Under the pieces are notes generated by a model. It worked only from the letters and a program-made list of their open reading frames with translations. It was not told where the DNA came from and searched no databases. Below, piece after piece: positions 51,960 to 63,337 of a stretch of DNA of 64,000 bases. Each line of letters begins with the position of its first letter. The stretch's first letter is position 1. The DNA is from Qipengyuania citrea (GTDB taxonomy: Bacteria > Pseudomonadota > Alphaproteobacteria > Sphingomonadales > Sphingomonadaceae). The translations under genes were made by a program, and so were the position numbers. The stretch spans positions 124,001 through 188,000 of the forward strand of contig NZ_WTYG01000003.1 in assembly GCF_009828015.1 (NCBI RefSeq), written 5' to 3'.

Positions 51960-52919
51960 TTACAGGCGCTTTAGCCAGTCAATCAGGATCGTATTTACCG
52001 CTTCGGGCCGTTCCTGCTGCGTCCAGTGACCGACGCCGTCGAGCACGTGACCTTCGATGCTCGGTGCGAACATGCGGATGAGCGCCACCGGATCCTCGAT
52101 CGCGCCGAACAGGAAGGTGGCGGGATCGCGGGTTCCGCCGATGAACAGGGCGGGCTGCTCGATGCGCTTGCCGTTCCACTGCTGCAGCCATTCGAAGTCG
52201 GTTTCATGGTTGCGATAGCGGTTGAGCGGTCCGCGAAAGCCCGACGCGCGAAATTCGGCCTCGTAGAAATCGAGGTCGTCCTCGGTCAGCCAGGCTACCG
52301 GCGCGGGATCGGGCAGCCCCTCGAGGAAAGTCGCACCCAGCGGCTTGTCCCAATAGTCGCCCGGCGGCACATCGCCGCTGATCGAATACATCATCCGCTG
52401 CACGAAATCGCGGGGGTCGCGTTCCGCTTCGGCCTCGCCCACCCCCGGCTCCTGGAAATATTCCTGGTAGAAGAACTTGCCCTGGCTGGTGAAATGTTCG
52501 CGAAAGACTTCGGTGAATGGCCGGTTCGGCACGCCGGCGAACGGGACCGACAGCCCCGCCACCGCGCGAAAATGACCGGGATGCGTCAGCGCGGAATTCC
52601 ACACGATCGGCGCCCCCCAGTCGTGGCCGACAAGCACCGCCGGGGCGCCGGGCGAAAGGGCTTCGCGCAGGCCCACCAGATCGCCGACGATATGTTCCAT
52701 GGCATAGGCGCCAACCGGCTCTGGCTTGTCCGATCCGCCGTAACCGCGCACGTCGATCGCGCAGGCGGTGAAACCCGCGTCCGCGACGGGGCCGATCTGG
52801 TGCCGCCAGCTGTACCAGCTCTCGGGAAAGCCGTGGACCATGATGACCAGCGGGCCTTCGCCTTCGACGGCGCAGCGCAGGCTGGCTGAACCGGTATCGA
52901 TCGTACGCATCTGGGGCAT
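51960..52919 (-). CDS. Alpha/beta hydrolase, epoxide-hydrolase-like
   Basis: 319 aa. [20 protein letters not shown] (oxyanion HGFP), nucleophile elbow [16 protein letters not shown] with Asp rather than Ser, and [15 protein letters not shown] with the catalytic His. Asp nucleophile plus HGFPE favours epoxide hydrolase or haloalkane dehalogenase activity. ATG 52919 ([10 protein letters not shown]) is chosen; 52964 would begin inside the coxA terminator. It sits between coxA and ctaB, out of place in an oxidase operon. Confidence 0.88.
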   Translation of the reverse strand: MPQMRTIDTGSASLRCAVEGEGPLVIMVHGFPESWYSWRHQIGPVADAGFTACAIDVRGYGGSDKPEPVGAYAMEHIVGDLVGLREALSPGAPAVLVGHDWGAPIVWNSALTHPGHFRAVAGLSVPFAGVPNRPFTEVFREHFTSQGKFFYQEYFQEPGVGEAEAERDPRDFVQRMMYSISGDVPPGDYWDKPLGATFLEGLPDPAPVAWLTEDDLDFYEAEFRASGFRGPLNRYRNHETDFEWLQQWNGKRIEQPALFIGGTRDPATFLFGAIEDPVALIRMFAPSIEGHVLDGVGHWTQQERPEAVNTILIDWLKRL

Positions 52920-52945
52920 TCGCTCAGACTCCGGGCAAGCAAAGG

Positions 52946-52975
52946 AAAACGGCCGGTCCACCATGGGACCGGCCG
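52946..52975 (-). terminator. Rho-independent terminator after coxA
   Basis: CGGCCGGTCC/GGACCGGCCG arms (52950-52959 and 52966-52975) with a 6-base loop; the minus strand continues TTTTCC. It lies 29 bases after the coxA stop and would separate coxBA from the downstream assembly genes. Confidence 0.85.
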
Positions 52976-53004
52976 CTCTTTCGTGTCCAGCCTTTCGCAG
53001 CTGC

Positions 53005-54744
<1,740 letters not shown>

Positions 54745-55785
54745 TTAGACGGTCGGGGCTGCGCCGGCACCGGCGGCACCGGGAACCGCGCTTTCGGGTT
54801 CCTGCAGGGGCGCGGCGGCCGGATCGGCTGCGATACCGGTATCGGCTGCACCTGCGATCGTCCCGCCCTGGGCAAGCACCCATGCGTTGTACTGGTCCAT
54901 CGGCAGCGCCTCGACCGCGATCGGCATGTAACCGTGACGCGCGCCGCAAAGCTCCGAACACTGGCCGTAATAGACGCCGGGTTCGTCGATCTGGAGGATC
55001 TTCTCGTTCAGGCGACCGGGAATGGCGTCGAGCTTGAACCACAGGCTGGGCACGGCGAACGAGTGGATCACGTCGGCAGCGGTCGTCTGGAAACGGATCG
55101 GGACACCCGCCGGCACGACCATGCGATTGTCGACCGCGAGCTGGTGCGGTTCGCCCCGCGCAGCGGCCTCTTCCTCGGTCAGCATGTTCGAGACGACTTC
55201 GAAATCGCCATTGTCGGGATAAGCGTAGCCCCAGTACCACTGGTAACCGATCGCCTTGACGGTGATCGCATCCTTCGGCGGCGACTGGTATTGTGCACTC
55301 AGCAGGCCGATCGACGGCACGGCGATACCCAGCAGGATCAGCGCGGGAACCACGGTCCAGATAACTTCGATCGTGGTGTTGTGGCTGGTCTTCGACGGCA
55401 CCGGATTGGCGCGCTTGTTGAAGCGCAGGATGACGTAGACGAACAGCGCCAGCACGAAGAGGCTGATCAGCGCCATGACCCAGACGAGGCCGATATGCAG
55501 CGCATTGGCCTGCTGGCCGATGGGCGAGAACTGCTCCTGCACATCGATGCCCGCAGCCACCGGCATACCCTTGCCTTCGGTCGGCTTCATCGGGACGTAG
55601 GCGCTCGAACCGGCGGCCACGTCTTCGTTCGAGGCATCGGCAGCCACGGCCGGATCGACAGCTTCGAGCTGTGCGGTAGCCGCATCCTGCGCGATTGCGC
55701 CCGGTGCGCCGAAGGCCAGCGTAGCGGCCATGGCCAGGCTGGCTGCGATCCGTTGGAACCCGTTGAGGGAGCCGAGAATTTTCAT
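54745..55785 (-). CDS. ctaC: Cytochrome c oxidase subunit II
   Basis: 346 aa. Signal peptide (SLAMAATLAFGAPGAIAQ), a linker of about 55 residues, two membrane helices, then a cupredoxin domain with GYQWYWGYAYPD and the CuA site YYGQCSELCGARHGYMPI. A long Ala/Pro/Gly tail follows residue 315. It accepts electrons from cytochrome c. Start ATG 55785 (MKILGSLNG); first gene of the oxidase block, divergent from pyrE. Confidence 0.97.
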   Translation of the reverse strand: MKILGSLNGFQRIAASLAMAATLAFGAPGAIAQDAATAQLEAVDPAVAADASNEDVAAGSSAYVPMKPTEGKGMPVAAGIDVQEQFSPIGQQANALHIGLVWVMALISLFVLALFVYVILRFNKRANPVPSKTSHNTTIEVIWTVVPALILLGIAVPSIGLLSAQYQSPPKDAITVKAIGYQWYWGYAYPDNGDFEVVSNMLTEEEAAARGEPHQLAVDNRMVVPAGVPIRFQTTAADVIHSFAVPSLWFKLDAIPGRLNEKILQIDEPGVYYGQCSELCGARHGYMPIAVEALPMDQYNAWVLAQGGTIAGAADTGIAADPAAAPLQEPESAVPGAAGAGAAPTV

Positions 55786-55995
55786 CGTCTTGGCACTCTT
55801 TCGTGTCGTGTCTCGATACGGGCCCGCCGGCGCAGTCAAATCCCGCCTGCATGGCGGAAACGCCCTCGTTTTGGGCCCGATTGCGCCCGCCTATAGGCAG
55901 GGAATGCAGATGCCTCAAGCGGGTGGCCGATAAAAATGTGCAACCAGCTTTGCCTCTTGCGCAATCGGGCGCGACGCGCTTTGGACCGATGCATC

Positions 55996-56577
55996 ATGAC
56001 CGAAGAAGAAATCCTCCACGAATTCCGCGCCAGCGAAGCTCTGCTCGAAGGCCATTTCAAACTGTCGAGCGGGCGGCACAGCGGCCACTATCTGCAATGC
56101 GCACGCGTGCTGATGAACCCCGACCGCGCCGGGCGGCTGGCGTTTGCGCTGGCGCAGAAAATCCCGCGCGAAACGCGGAGCCAGATCGATGTCGTGATCA
56201 GCCCGGCGATGGGCGGCATCATCATCGGCCAGGAAATGGGCCGCGCGCTGGGCAAGGACGCGATGTTCCTCGAACGGCCCGATGGCGAATTCCACTTGCG
56301 GCGCGGGTTCCGGCTCGAGCCCGGGGCCAAGGTGCTGATGGTCGAGGATGTGGTCACCACCGGCCTGTCGAGCCGCGAGGCGATTGCCGCGGTTGCGCGC
56401 GAAGGCGGCGAGGTGGTCGCCGAAGTCGCCCTTATCGATCGCAGCAATGGCACGGCCGAACTCGGCGTGCCTTTCTATCCCCTGATCGACATCAATTTCC
56501 CGACCTATGCCGATGACGAGCTGCCCGAGGAACTGGCGGCCATCCCCGTGACCAAACCTGGGAGCCGCAAGGCGTGA
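55996..56577 (+). CDS. pyrE: Orotate phosphoribosyltransferase
   Basis: 193 aa. PRPP motif [17 protein letters not shown], plus [20 protein letters not shown] and [16 protein letters not shown]. It forms OMP from orotate and PRPP. ATG 55996. A weak promoter-like TTTTGG-17-TATAGG lies at 55869-55897. First gene of an overlapping operon with pdxJ, acpS and lepB. Confidence 0.96.
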   Translation: MTEEEILHEFRASEALLEGHFKLSSGRHSGHYLQCARVLMNPDRAGRLAFALAQKIPRETRSQIDVVISPAMGGIIIGQEMGRALGKDAMFLERPDGEFHLRRGFRLEPGAKVLMVEDVVTTGLSSREAIAAVAREGGEVVAEVALIDRSNGTAELGVPFYPLIDINFPTYADDELPEELAAIPVTKPGSRKA

Positions 56578-57317
56578 GCGAACGGCTGCGCCTCGGGGTC
56601 AATATCGACCACGTCGCCACCATCCGCAACGCACGCGGCGGCGATCATCCGGACCCGGTGCGCGCGGCCGAGATCGTAGCCGCGGTCGGCGGCGACGGGA
56701 TCACCGCCCACTTGCGCGAAGACCGGAGGCATATCCGCGACGACGATCTCGAACGGATCCAGAAGGCTACCGACCTGCCGCTGAACCTCGAAATGGCAGG
56801 CACGGAAGAGATGCTGGCGATCGCGCTTGCGCACAAGCCGCATGCCGCCTGCATCGTGCCCGAGAAACGCGAGGAACGCACAACCGAGGGCGGGCTCGAT
56901 GCGGCCGGCCTGCACAACCAGCTCGCGCCGATCGTGTGGAAGCTGGCCGACCACGGGATTCGCGTGTCGCTGTTCATCGAGGCAGACGAACGCCAGCTCG
57001 AAGCAGCGCAGCGGCTGCGTTCGGCGGTGGTCGAATTCCACACCGGCGAATATGCCCATGCCGGCCTCGACGGCGACAGCGAGCGCGCCGCGCGCGAACT
57101 CGAACGGATCGCCCGCATGTCGAAACTCGCCCGCGAAATGGGTATCGAACCCCATGCCGGTCACGGGCTCACCTACGAGAATGTAAAGCCCATCGCCGCC
57201 ATCCCCGAACTCGCCGAACTCAACATCGGCCACTATCTGGTGGGCGAAGCGGTCTTCGTCGGGCTGGAAGCCGCGGTCCGGCGGATGCGCGACCTGATGG
57301 ACGAAGCACGCGCATGA
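56574..57317 (+). CDS. pdxJ: Pyridoxine 5'-phosphate synthase
   Basis: 247 aa TIM barrel. [69 protein letters not shown] and [11 protein letters not shown] are the PdxJ blocks. It condenses deoxyxylulose phosphate with aminoacetone phosphate to make vitamin B6. GTG start inside the pyrE stop (4-base overlap). Confidence 0.97.
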   Translation: MSERLRLGVNIDHVATIRNARGGDHPDPVRAAEIVAAVGGDGITAHLREDRRHIRDDDLERIQKATDLPLNLEMAGTEEMLAIALAHKPHAACIVPEKREERTTEGGLDAAGLHNQLAPIVWKLADHGIRVSLFIEADERQLEAAQRLRSAVVEFHTGEYAHAGLDGDSERAARELERIARMSKLAREMGIEPHAGHGLTYENVKPIAAIPELAELNIGHYLVGEAVFVGLEAAVRRMRDLMDEARA

Positions 57318-57715
57318 TCATCGGCCTCGGTTCCGACCTCTGCAATATAGAGCGCATCCAGAACTCGCTCGACCGCTTCGGCGAACGGTTCGAAAACCGC
57401 GTCTTCACCGAGATCGAACGCGCCAAGGCGCGGCGGCGCCCGTTCACCATTGCGGGCACCTATGCCAAGCGCTTCGCCGCCAAGGAGGCGTTCTCCAAGG
57501 CGGTCGGCACCGGGTTTCGCCGCGGGGTCTTCATGAAGGACATCGGCGTGGTCAACGCGCGCTCGGGCGCTCCGACGCTGTCGCTGACCGGGGGCGCGGC
57601 GATCGTGCTTGCGGAAATGGTGCCGCCCGGCCATGAGACGCGCATTCATCTTACCCTCACTGACGACCATCCATGGGCGCAGGCCTACGTCATCATCGAG
57701 GCCCTCCCCCAGTGA
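57314..57715 (+). CDS. acpS: Holo-[acyl-carrier-protein] synthase
   Basis: 133 aa. [20 protein letters not shown] (metal-binding Asp) and [17 protein letters not shown] (Glu/Lys active site). It transfers phosphopantetheine from CoA to ACP. ATGA overlap with pdxJ and GTGA overlap with lepB. Ending [16 protein letters not shown] is typical. Confidence 0.97.
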   Translation: MIIGLGSDLCNIERIQNSLDRFGERFENRVFTEIERAKARRRPFTIAGTYAKRFAAKEAFSKAVGTGFRRGVFMKDIGVVNARSGAPTLSLTGGAAIVLAEMVPPGHETRIHLTLTDDHPWAQAYVIIEALPQ

Positions 57716-58587
57716 CCAGCGGCACGGCAGCAGTGAAAACCAAAACCGACACATCCGACGACAAGGTCGACTGGATCGCCGAAATCCGCGGGCTGGCCGT
57801 GATGCTGCTCGCGGTGTTCGCCTTTCACAGCTTCATCGCCAAACCGTTCTACATCCCGTCGGAATCGATGATGCCGAACCTGCTGGTGGGCGACCGGCTG
57901 GTGGTGAGCAAATATCCCTATGGCTGGAACTGGAGCTCGGTCAGCTTCCACCTCGCCCCGCGGGGCGACTGGCGGGTGATGGGATCGACACCCGAATATG
58001 GCGATATCGTCATTCCCGTGCATCCCGAACGCGACGAGGATTACATCAAGCGCGTGGTAGCGTTGCCGGGCGACCGGATTGCGGTCCAGAACGGGCGCAT
58101 CATCCTCAACGGCGCACCGGTGGAACAGAAGGTCGAGCCCGCGATCGCACTGCCGCTCGACGCCAATTCGCGCTGCGACGGCTTTGGGTTCGACGATTTC
58201 CGCGCGCAGAACGCTGCGGGGGACGACGTCTGCCGAGTACCGGTCCTGCGCGAAACGCTGCCCAATGGCGCCACCTATCTGGTGATCGACCACCAGAACC
58301 AGCAACTCGACAATTTTGCCGAGATCACGATTCCCGAAGGCCATGTCTTCGTGATGGGCGACAACCGTGATCATTCTTCCGACAGCCGCGAACTTGCGCA
58401 TCCGCAAGGCCTGCTGGGCCCCGTTCCGCTGGAGAATATCGGCGGGCGCGCGGAATTCATCACCTTCTCGCTCGACGGCACGACCTCGCTCAATCCAGTG
58501 ACCTGGTGGACGAGCCTGCGCGAAGGCCGCGCGTGGTCCACCCTGCGCCCGGCGATCGCGGAACGAAAACCCGCTGCCGAGCGCTAG
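57712..58587 (+). CDS. lepB: Signal peptidase I
   Basis: 291 aa. One membrane helix ([18 protein letters not shown]), catalytic Ser in [15 protein letters not shown], catalytic Lys in [15 protein letters not shown] and [11 protein letters not shown] late in the fold. It removes signal peptides from secreted proteins at the periplasmic face. GTG 57712 overlaps the acpS stop. A Cys pair ([17 protein letters not shown]) in the insert may form a disulfide. Confidence 0.97.
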   Translation: MTSGTAAVKTKTDTSDDKVDWIAEIRGLAVMLLAVFAFHSFIAKPFYIPSESMMPNLLVGDRLVVSKYPYGWNWSSVSFHLAPRGDWRVMGSTPEYGDIVIPVHPERDEDYIKRVVALPGDRIAVQNGRIILNGAPVEQKVEPAIALPLDANSRCDGFGFDDFRAQNAAGDDVCRVPVLRETLPNGATYLVIDHQNQQLDNFAEITIPEGHVFVMGDNRDHSSDSRELAHPQGLLGPVPLENIGGRAEFITFSLDGTTSLNPVTWWTSLREGRAWSTLRPAIAERKPAAER

Positions 58588-58612
58588 GGTCCTGACCACA
58601 CAGGGGAAGCGT

Positions 58613-59725
58613 ATGGCCGACGACACGCAGGATTTCCGCGACAACGATCTCGGTACCAGCCCTTCGCGGATCGACGATCCACGCATTCGCCACGAAGTCT
58701 CGCGCGCGATGGTCTGGGTCGGCATCGTCGGTGCCGCCGTGCTCGCGGTGTGGATCGCGCGGCCGCTGCTGGTGATTTTCGGCGCGATGGTGTTCGCCTC
58801 GATGATCGAGGGCGGCGCGCGCCTGCTTGCCCGCGTCCTGCCGATCGCCCGCGTTTGGCGTGTCGCCATCGTGCTGGCGGGAACGCTCGCCTTCCTGGTG
58901 TGGCTCGGTTATTTCGCCGGCTCGACCATTTCGCAGGAAGCTGCGCAATTTCCCGCCATCATCGAACGCCAGATCAACGAGCTGTTCGCCTGGGCCCGTA
59001 CGCAGGGGTTCGCGATCGAAGAGGCGCGGCTGCAGAACTATCTCGGCAATATCGGCAGCGGCATCAGCACGGTCACCCGGGCCCTGGGCGGGATACTCGG
59101 CGGGGCGGCAACGATTTTGCTGATTCTAGTCATCGGGATCTATGTCGCGGTCGATCCGCAGCTTTACGAACGCGGCGTTGCCTGGATGCTGCCGCGCGAA
59201 CACCGCGACCGGTTCTATGTCACGGCGTCGAAGATGGGCAGCACCATGCGGCGGCTGATGGCCGGGCGCCTGCTCGGCATGGTCGTGGAAGCGGTGTTCA
59301 CCTACATCATGCTGGCCTGGGTCGCGCCGCTGATCGGAATCGGCGCAGTACCGATGGCCGCGCTGCTGGCGATCCTTACCGGCCTGCTTGCCTTCGTCCC
59401 CAATCTCGGAGCGATCATCTCGGGCGCGTTGATGGTGCTGGTCGGGTTCTCGGGCGGGGTGGAGATGGGGATCTACACCATCGCGGTCTATTTCTTCGTC
59501 CAGAATTTCGACGGCTATGTCGTCATCCCGATGATCGCCAAGAAAACGGTCGATCTGGCGCCCGCGCTGGTGCTGGCATTCCAGCTGATCATGGGAATCC
59601 TGTTCGGCATCCTCGGCCTGTTCCTGGCCGACCCCCTGCTCGCGATGATCAAGGTCGCGCTCGAACGCAGGGCCGAGAGGACCAACGGCGAAAAACGTGG
59701 AGAGGAAGCCGTAAATGGCACGTAA
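58613..59725 (+). CDS. AI-2E family transporter (PerM-like)
   Basis: 370 aa, about eight helices. Pattern WIARPLLVIFGAMVFASMIE, LAFVPNLGAIISGALMVLVG and GYVVIPMIAKKTVDLAPALV is that of the AI-2E/UPF0118 permeases, whose members export varied substrates or act as Na+(K+)/H+ antiporters. Acidic cytoplasmic N-terminus. 25 bases after lepB; overlaps the next gene by 11 bases. Confidence 0.92.
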   Translation: MADDTQDFRDNDLGTSPSRIDDPRIRHEVSRAMVWVGIVGAAVLAVWIARPLLVIFGAMVFASMIEGGARLLARVLPIARVWRVAIVLAGTLAFLVWLGYFAGSTISQEAAQFPAIIERQINELFAWARTQGFAIEEARLQNYLGNIGSGISTVTRALGGILGGAATILLILVIGIYVAVDPQLYERGVAWMLPREHRDRFYVTASKMGSTMRRLMAGRLLGMVVEAVFTYIMLAWVAPLIGIGAVPMAALLAILTGLLAFVPNLGAIISGALMVLVGFSGGVEMGIYTIAVYFFVQNFDGYVVIPMIAKKTVDLAPALVLAFQLIMGILFGILGLFLADPLLAMIKVALERRAERTNGEKRGEEAVNGT

Positions 59726-60953
59726 GTTCCTGTACTTTATAGCCGTATGCATCGTTCTCGTGATCGTCGGATCGATTGCGCTGACTATCTGGTCGCGCGA
59801 GGCGACCGAGATCGCCTTCGTTCCGCGCGGCGAATTCGTCGAGCAGGACCCGCTCGCCGCCAACGCCTACCAGGACCCGCAGATGTGGTATTCGCGGCCC
59901 GGACTGGGCACGGGCGACCCGGCGCGCTACCAGCCGGCGATCGCCGAGACCGCCCCCGATCCAGCGACCCGCACCCCCTCGCCCGATGCGCCCGCCGCCG
60001 AACAGAGCCTCGACCGGAATGATCCGCTCGCCACCGCGGGTTCGGTCACCGGCGAACCGGCCGATCCGCAGGCATTGCCCGAATTCGCCGTCTTCTTCGT
60101 CTCGCCGACCAGCTATATCCAGGCGGGCGGCGACTGGAACGCGGCGCTGGGCGACGCTACGACCGACAACCGTGCCCGCCTGTTCCTGCGCGGGCTTGCC
60201 AGCCCCTTCAACCGCGCCGACGAGATCTGGGCTCCCAAGTACCGGCAGGCCGCGGCGGGGGCCTTCCTGACCGACCGACCCGAAGCGCAGCAGGCAATCG
60301 ATGCTGCCTATGCAGATGTTGCGCAGGCATTCGACTATTTCCTCGACAGCATCGCTGACGACAAGCCGATCGTGCTTGCCGGGCATAGCCAGGGCGCCTC
60401 GCATATCCTGCGGCTGCTGCAGGAAAAGGTCGCGGGCACGCCGGTCGCAGAACGGGTTGCCGCGGTCTATGCGCCCGGCTGGCCGATTTCGGTTGAACAC
60501 GATCTGCCCGTCCTGCCGTTCCCCGCCTGCGCCGCACCCGGCCAGCCGCAATGCCTGCTGGCGTGGTCGGCCTTTTCCGACGACGGCGATGCGGACATGA
60601 TCATGCGGCGTTACGAAGCGACCGTCGGCTATGACGGCGAGCCGCGCGGCGACGGGCCAATCTTGTGTGTCAATCCGATCACCGGAGGCACCAATGGCGC
60701 TGCGCCCGCCAGCGCCAATCTGGGGACGCTGGTCCCCGACGACACGCTGTCGAAGGGCGAACTGGTGACCGGTGCGGTGCCCGCGCGCTGCGGCGATAAC
60801 GGCCTGCTGTATATCGGCGACCCGCCCGAGCTGGGTCAGGGCGTGCTGCCGGGCGGCAATTACCACGTCTACGATATTCCGCTGTTCTGGAAGAATGTGC
60901 AGGAGGACGTCATCGCACGGGTGAGAGCATGGGCGACGGCACGGGCCTCGTAA
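59715..60953 (+). CDS. DUF3089 family alpha/beta hydrolase
   Basis: 412 aa. N-terminal membrane anchor or signal (FLYFIAVCIVLVIVGSIALT), a Pro/Ala-rich linker (residues about 70-115), then FAVFFVSPTSYIQAGGDWNA and the nucleophile elbow IVLAGHSQGASHILRLLQ. ILCVNPITGG and GNYHVYDIPLFW near the end supply the His side. Probably a periplasmic esterase or lipase-like enzyme; substrate unknown. Overlaps ruvX by 25 bases. Confidence 0.87.
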   Translation: MARKFLYFIAVCIVLVIVGSIALTIWSREATEIAFVPRGEFVEQDPLAANAYQDPQMWYSRPGLGTGDPARYQPAIAETAPDPATRTPSPDAPAAEQSLDRNDPLATAGSVTGEPADPQALPEFAVFFVSPTSYIQAGGDWNAALGDATTDNRARLFLRGLASPFNRADEIWAPKYRQAAAGAFLTDRPEAQQAIDAAYADVAQAFDYFLDSIADDKPIVLAGHSQGASHILRLLQEKVAGTPVAERVAAVYAPGWPISVEHDLPVLPFPACAAPGQPQCLLAWSAFSDDGDADMIMRRYEATVGYDGEPRGDGPILCVNPITGGTNGAAPASANLGTLVPDDTLSKGELVTGAVPARCGDNGLLYIGDPPELGQGVLPGGNYHVYDIPLFWKNVQEDVIARVRAWATARAS

Positions 60954-61417
60954 GCGACAACGCGCTCGATTACGGCGATGCGCTGCCCGATGGCGGCGCC
61001 TTGCTCGGGCTGGATCTGGGCACGAAGACCATCGGGGTCGCGACATGCGATGCCGGATGGCGATACGCGACTGCCGGAAAGACGCTCCCCCGCAGCAAGT
61101 TCAGCAAGGATTGCGGTGCCTTGCGCAAACTGGTTGCCGAACGCTCGATTGCCGGCGTGGTGATCGGTCTGCCGCGCAACATGGATGGCAGCGAAGGGCC
61201 CCGCGCACAGGCCAGCCGTGCCTATGCCCGCAATCTGGCGGAAGCGCTCGACCTGCCGGTCTTGCTGTGGGATGAGCGTTGGTCCTCCGCCAGCGCCGAA
61301 GCGGCGATGATCGGGCAGGACATGAGCCGCGCCAAGCGCGCAGCGCGGATCGACAGCCATGCCGCGGCCGTGATCCTGCAAGGCGCGATCGATACGCTGT
61401 CGGGCGGCGGTTTCTAG
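60929..61417 (+). CDS. ruvX: Putative pre-16S rRNA nuclease / Holliday junction resolvase-like RuvX (YqgF)
   Basis: 162 aa. RNase H-like fold with GLDLGTKTIGVATCDAGWRY (catalytic Asp), VVIGLPRNMDGSEGPRA and LWDERWSSASAEAAMIGQD (Glu), ending RIDSHAAAVILQGAID (Asp). YqgF trims the 5' end of 16S rRNA. ATG 60929 lies inside the DUF3089 gene; the extra about 20 N-terminal residues are unconserved, so a later start (GTG 60947) is possible. Confidence 0.93.
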   Translation: MGDGTGLVSDNALDYGDALPDGGALLGLDLGTKTIGVATCDAGWRYATAGKTLPRSKFSKDCGALRKLVAERSIAGVVIGLPRNMDGSEGPRAQASRAYARNLAEALDLPVLLWDERWSSASAEAAMIGQDMSRAKRAARIDSHAAAVILQGAIDTLSGGGF

Positions 61418-61469
61418 CGATTGGCTGAAAACGCGCAGGACCCCGTTCGGCACAGGCACGGCCGCCGGT

Positions 61470-62357
61470 TCACGGTTCGAGCGCGGCGCGCTGCTGGCGG
61501 GCTTCCTGCGCGACCATCAGATTGCCTGCCGCCTCTGCCTCGCGCCAAAGCGCATCGCGGTGGTTGTCGTCCGCCATGCGCGCCGCTCGCGCCTCGAAAC
61601 AGGCGAGCCGCATGCGGCCGCTGGGATGATGGCGGCCGAACTGCTGCGCCAGGTCGAGCGCTTCGTCCCCGCCCAGCGCGACGGCGCAGCGCAGGAATGT
61701 CTCGCTGGCACCGGGATTGAGAACCCCCGTCACGCGGTGCCGCTGCAGATCGAAACCATATTGGTCATACCAGCCCTGCCCCGCATGCATATGCATCAGA
61801 TTAAGCGACACCGAAGTCGTCTCGGGCGGATATTGCGCATGCACATCGCGGTGGGCGCGGTAATGGAGCAGCCGCCCTTCATGCAGCGTGCTGGATTCGA
61901 CGAACCGCAGCGCAGCGCGTTCGCCCCTCCAGCCGGCGATCTCGCGATAGTCGATCTCGAAATATTCGCTGCGATAGCCTGGGCCGAAATAGCCCATGGT
62001 GAGGAAATCGAAATTGTGGTCGTGCGCGGTGCCATAATCGAAGCTGCCGGCCCCGCTCGCGCGGAAGCAGCTTTCGCCTTCCCCCGGCCAGATATTGGCG
62101 CGAAGGAAGCTTCCCCCGCTCGGCGCCGACAGGACGATCACCTGCGGGCCATAGGCGGCCTCTGCTAGCGTATCGCGATACGCCTCCCGCAACTGCGCGA
62201 TCAGCAGATCGCCGAGGAAATTGCGGTTGTTGCCCAGCCGTTCCAGACTGGCGGCGGCATCGAGCAGGCTGGTTTCATCCTGCGGATCGAACCCCTGCGC
62301 CACTGCCTCGACCGTTTCTTCGAGCGTGGCCGCGCCGTCCTGCGTATTCGCAATCAC
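61470..62357 (-). CDS. Uncharacterised histidine-rich, cupin-like protein of peptide unit
   Basis: 295 aa. GTG 62357 overlaps the stop of the upstream gene (GTGA). Residues 1-70 are helical (LEETVEAVAQGFDPQDETSL). Residues 75-215 look beta-rich with repeated aromatic and His residues: DYGTAHDHNFDFLTMGYFGP (His112, His114), YRSEYFEIDYREI, LHEGRLLHYRAHRDVHAQ (His159, 165, 169, 173), SLNLMHMHAGQGWYDQYGF. HxH...E...H in a beta region suggests a cupin-type metal site. The rest is helical. No named family; function unknown. Confidence 0.7.
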   Translation of the reverse strand: MIANTQDGAATLEETVEAVAQGFDPQDETSLLDAAASLERLGNNRNFLGDLLIAQLREAYRDTLAEAAYGPQVIVLSAPSGGSFLRANIWPGEGESCFRASGAGSFDYGTAHDHNFDFLTMGYFGPGYRSEYFEIDYREIAGWRGERAALRFVESSTLHEGRLLHYRAHRDVHAQYPPETTSVSLNLMHMHAGQGWYDQYGFDLQRHRVTGVLNPGASETFLRCAVALGGDEALDLAQQFGRHHPSGRMRLACFEARAARMADDNHRDALWREAEAAGNLMVAQEARQQRAALEP

Positions 62358-63325
62358 GCGGGGTATAGGGCGTGCCCCTTCCTGTCCAGCTGCGGATAGG
62401 CCGCAGCCAGCTGCGCTCGCAAGCTCGACGCGGGACCGAACAGCGGGTCCGCGCGGTCCGCTGTCATCCGCTCGAGCGCGACCAGACCAAGGGCGCTGTC
62501 GAGCGCGAGGCATTCGCGCAGCGCCTGCCAGCGCAGATGGGGGCTTCCCGCCAGCGTCGCCTGCGCAAGCGCCGGTGCGGCATCTGCGCGGCGCATCCGG
62601 CCCAGCAGCGCGAACATCAGCTCCTGTCGGCTCTCGCTGCGATCACCATGCGCACGGTGCAGCAGCTTGCCGCTGGAAATGGCGAACTGGCGCGTCGGAA
62701 GCGGCCTCGCCGCAGTCCTTACCAGCCGCAGCATGACCAGCGGGCGGTGCACATGGCGCAGGATCCGCGCCTGCCGATGGCCCGCGAGTATCATCCGTGC
62801 ACCGGATGCGGCGCGTTTTGCGGTGCGCCCGATCCTGGCGTGCGATCCGTTCTCCGAGCGGATTTCCAGCAGTTCGACTTCGGCCATCCCGCCGATCACC
62901 AGCTCGTGCCGCTCGGCATCGGGGAAAGCCGCAATATCGCAGCGTCCCGCCTCCGGCGCGCATTCGTGCACCGCCAAGCCAAGCGTCACCTGTCCCCGCC
63001 CCGCCAGTTCGAGCGAATGGAAACCCCGCGCCGACTGGTGCCGCATGCCCAGTTCGACCAGCGGGAAACGGCGCTGCAGCGCGGTCAATTGCGCGATATA
63101 CGGGCGCAGGAATGCGCGGGCTGCCCGCTCGCTGGCGAGCGCGTTCGCAAGCGCAGGGCAATCCGCCAGGCCATCGCCAGCCGCATAACGGTCGAGCGCC
63201 GCCAGGACGCTGCGAACGGCTTCGTCGCTGCGGCACCGCCGGACCGCACGCGTAGCTGCCTGGCGCATGACCTGCTGCATCCCATCGTCGGCACGCAGCC
63301 CGGCAATCCGCGGATCGACCAGCAT
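62354..63325 (-). CDS. Uncharacterised protein of peptide unit
   Basis: 323 aa, not recognised. N-terminal 90 residues are helical (QQVMRQAATRAVRRCRSDEA); residues about 90-215 are beta-like (HSLELAGRGQVTLGLAVHEC, HELVIGGMAEVELLEIRSEN); residues 235-310 resemble two or three HEAT-type helical repeats (RQELMFALLGRMRRADAAPA, LRWQALRECLALDSALGLVA). ATG 63325 is preceded by GGGGGTGGGGGG, 12 bases after the 50-aa peptide stop. It overlaps the next gene. Possibly a scaffold or binding partner for the peptide; this is inference from order alone. Confidence 0.68.
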   Translation of the reverse strand: MLVDPRIAGLRADDGMQQVMRQAATRAVRRCRSDEAVRSVLAALDRYAAGDGLADCPALANALASERAARAFLRPYIAQLTALQRRFPLVELGMRHQSARGFHSLELAGRGQVTLGLAVHECAPEAGRCDIAAFPDAERHELVIGGMAEVELLEIRSENGSHARIGRTAKRAASGARMILAGHRQARILRHVHRPLVMLRLVRTAARPLPTRQFAISSGKLLHRAHGDRSESRQELMFALLGRMRRADAAPALAQATLAGSPHLRWQALRECLALDSALGLVALERMTADRADPLFGPASSLRAQLAAAYPQLDRKGHALYPA

Positions 63326-63337
63326 CCCCCCACCCCC

